From assembly GCA_023390675.1 (NCBI GenBank), contig JAEWCK010000039.1:1-5000 (forward strand): a DNA stretch of 5,000 bases. The letters run 5' to 3'. The position numbers and the translations under genes are program-made. Below the pieces are notes generated by a model. The model did no database searches. It saw only the letters and a list, made by a program, of their open reading frames with translations, and was not told the origin of the DNA. This stretch comes from Pseudomonadota bacterium (lineage in GTDB: Bacteria > Pseudomonadota > Alphaproteobacteria > Sphingomonadales > Sphingomonadaceae). Below, one piece after another: positions 4,960-5,000 of this stretch (position 1 is the first letter of the stretch; each line of letters begins with the position of its first letter).

Positions 4960-5000
4960 CGCGAATCGCTGAACGTCTTGCCGAGCGCCCGAATCGGAAT

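Noticed and set aside
1..5000. Mobile elements, CRISPR array, tRNA or rRNA genes, toxin-antitoxin or defence system
   Set aside because: No transposase or integrase motifs, no regularly spaced repeats, no tRNA cloverleaf and no small paired genes of that kind were seen. All large frames are explained by the listed genes.

Overview
The window is GC-rich, densely coding bacterial DNA. It most resembles an alphaproteobacterium, and a sphingomonad is my best guess. The grounds are the high GC content with G/C-ending codons, a short phosphoglycerate mutase that lacks the C-terminal tail of the E. coli enzyme, and a 41-residue ribosomal protein L36 without zinc-binding cysteines, the form typical of Alphaproteobacteria. 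The genus is inferred, not proven. Nothing marks the window as a mobile element, prophage, CRISPR locus or defence island; it reads as ordinary chromosome.

Layout. Bases 1-20 hold a perfect hairpin just past the end of gpmA (minus strand, 29-715), a glycolytic phosphoglycerate mutase. A 68-bp divergent spacer separates it from a plus-strand dienelactone-hydrolase-family gene (784-1509). After 51 bp comes a plus-strand gene for an unrecognised exported protein (1561-2472), whose base composition and codon use differ somewhat from its neighbours. It converges, with only 9 bp between stop codons, on a three-gene minus-strand operon read from right to left: a DUF4136-like lipoprotein (4654-4052), a zinc carboxypeptidase of the M14 cytosolic-carboxypeptidase type (4055-2940) and a YsnE-like GNAT acetyltransferase (2940-2482). 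The stop and start codons in this operon overlap (ATGA, then TGATG), so the three products are probably translationally coupled. A 154-bp divergent spacer then leads to rpmJ (plus, 4809-4934), with a plausible housekeeping promoter upstream and a GC hairpin after its stop.

How the genes relate. gpmA and rpmJ are housekeeping genes. The hydrolase and the exported protein may share a transcript but have no evident common pathway. The one clear functional unit is the lipoprotein/carboxypeptidase/acetyltransferase operon. Its architecture implies co-expression, but its substrate cannot be read from the sequence. No stretch longer than about 154 bp lacks a gene. Several database-style starts would be too far upstream: for gpmA, the exported protein, the GNAT protein, the carboxypeptidase and the lipoprotein, I moved the start downstream using ribosome binding sites, stop/start overlaps and family alignment.
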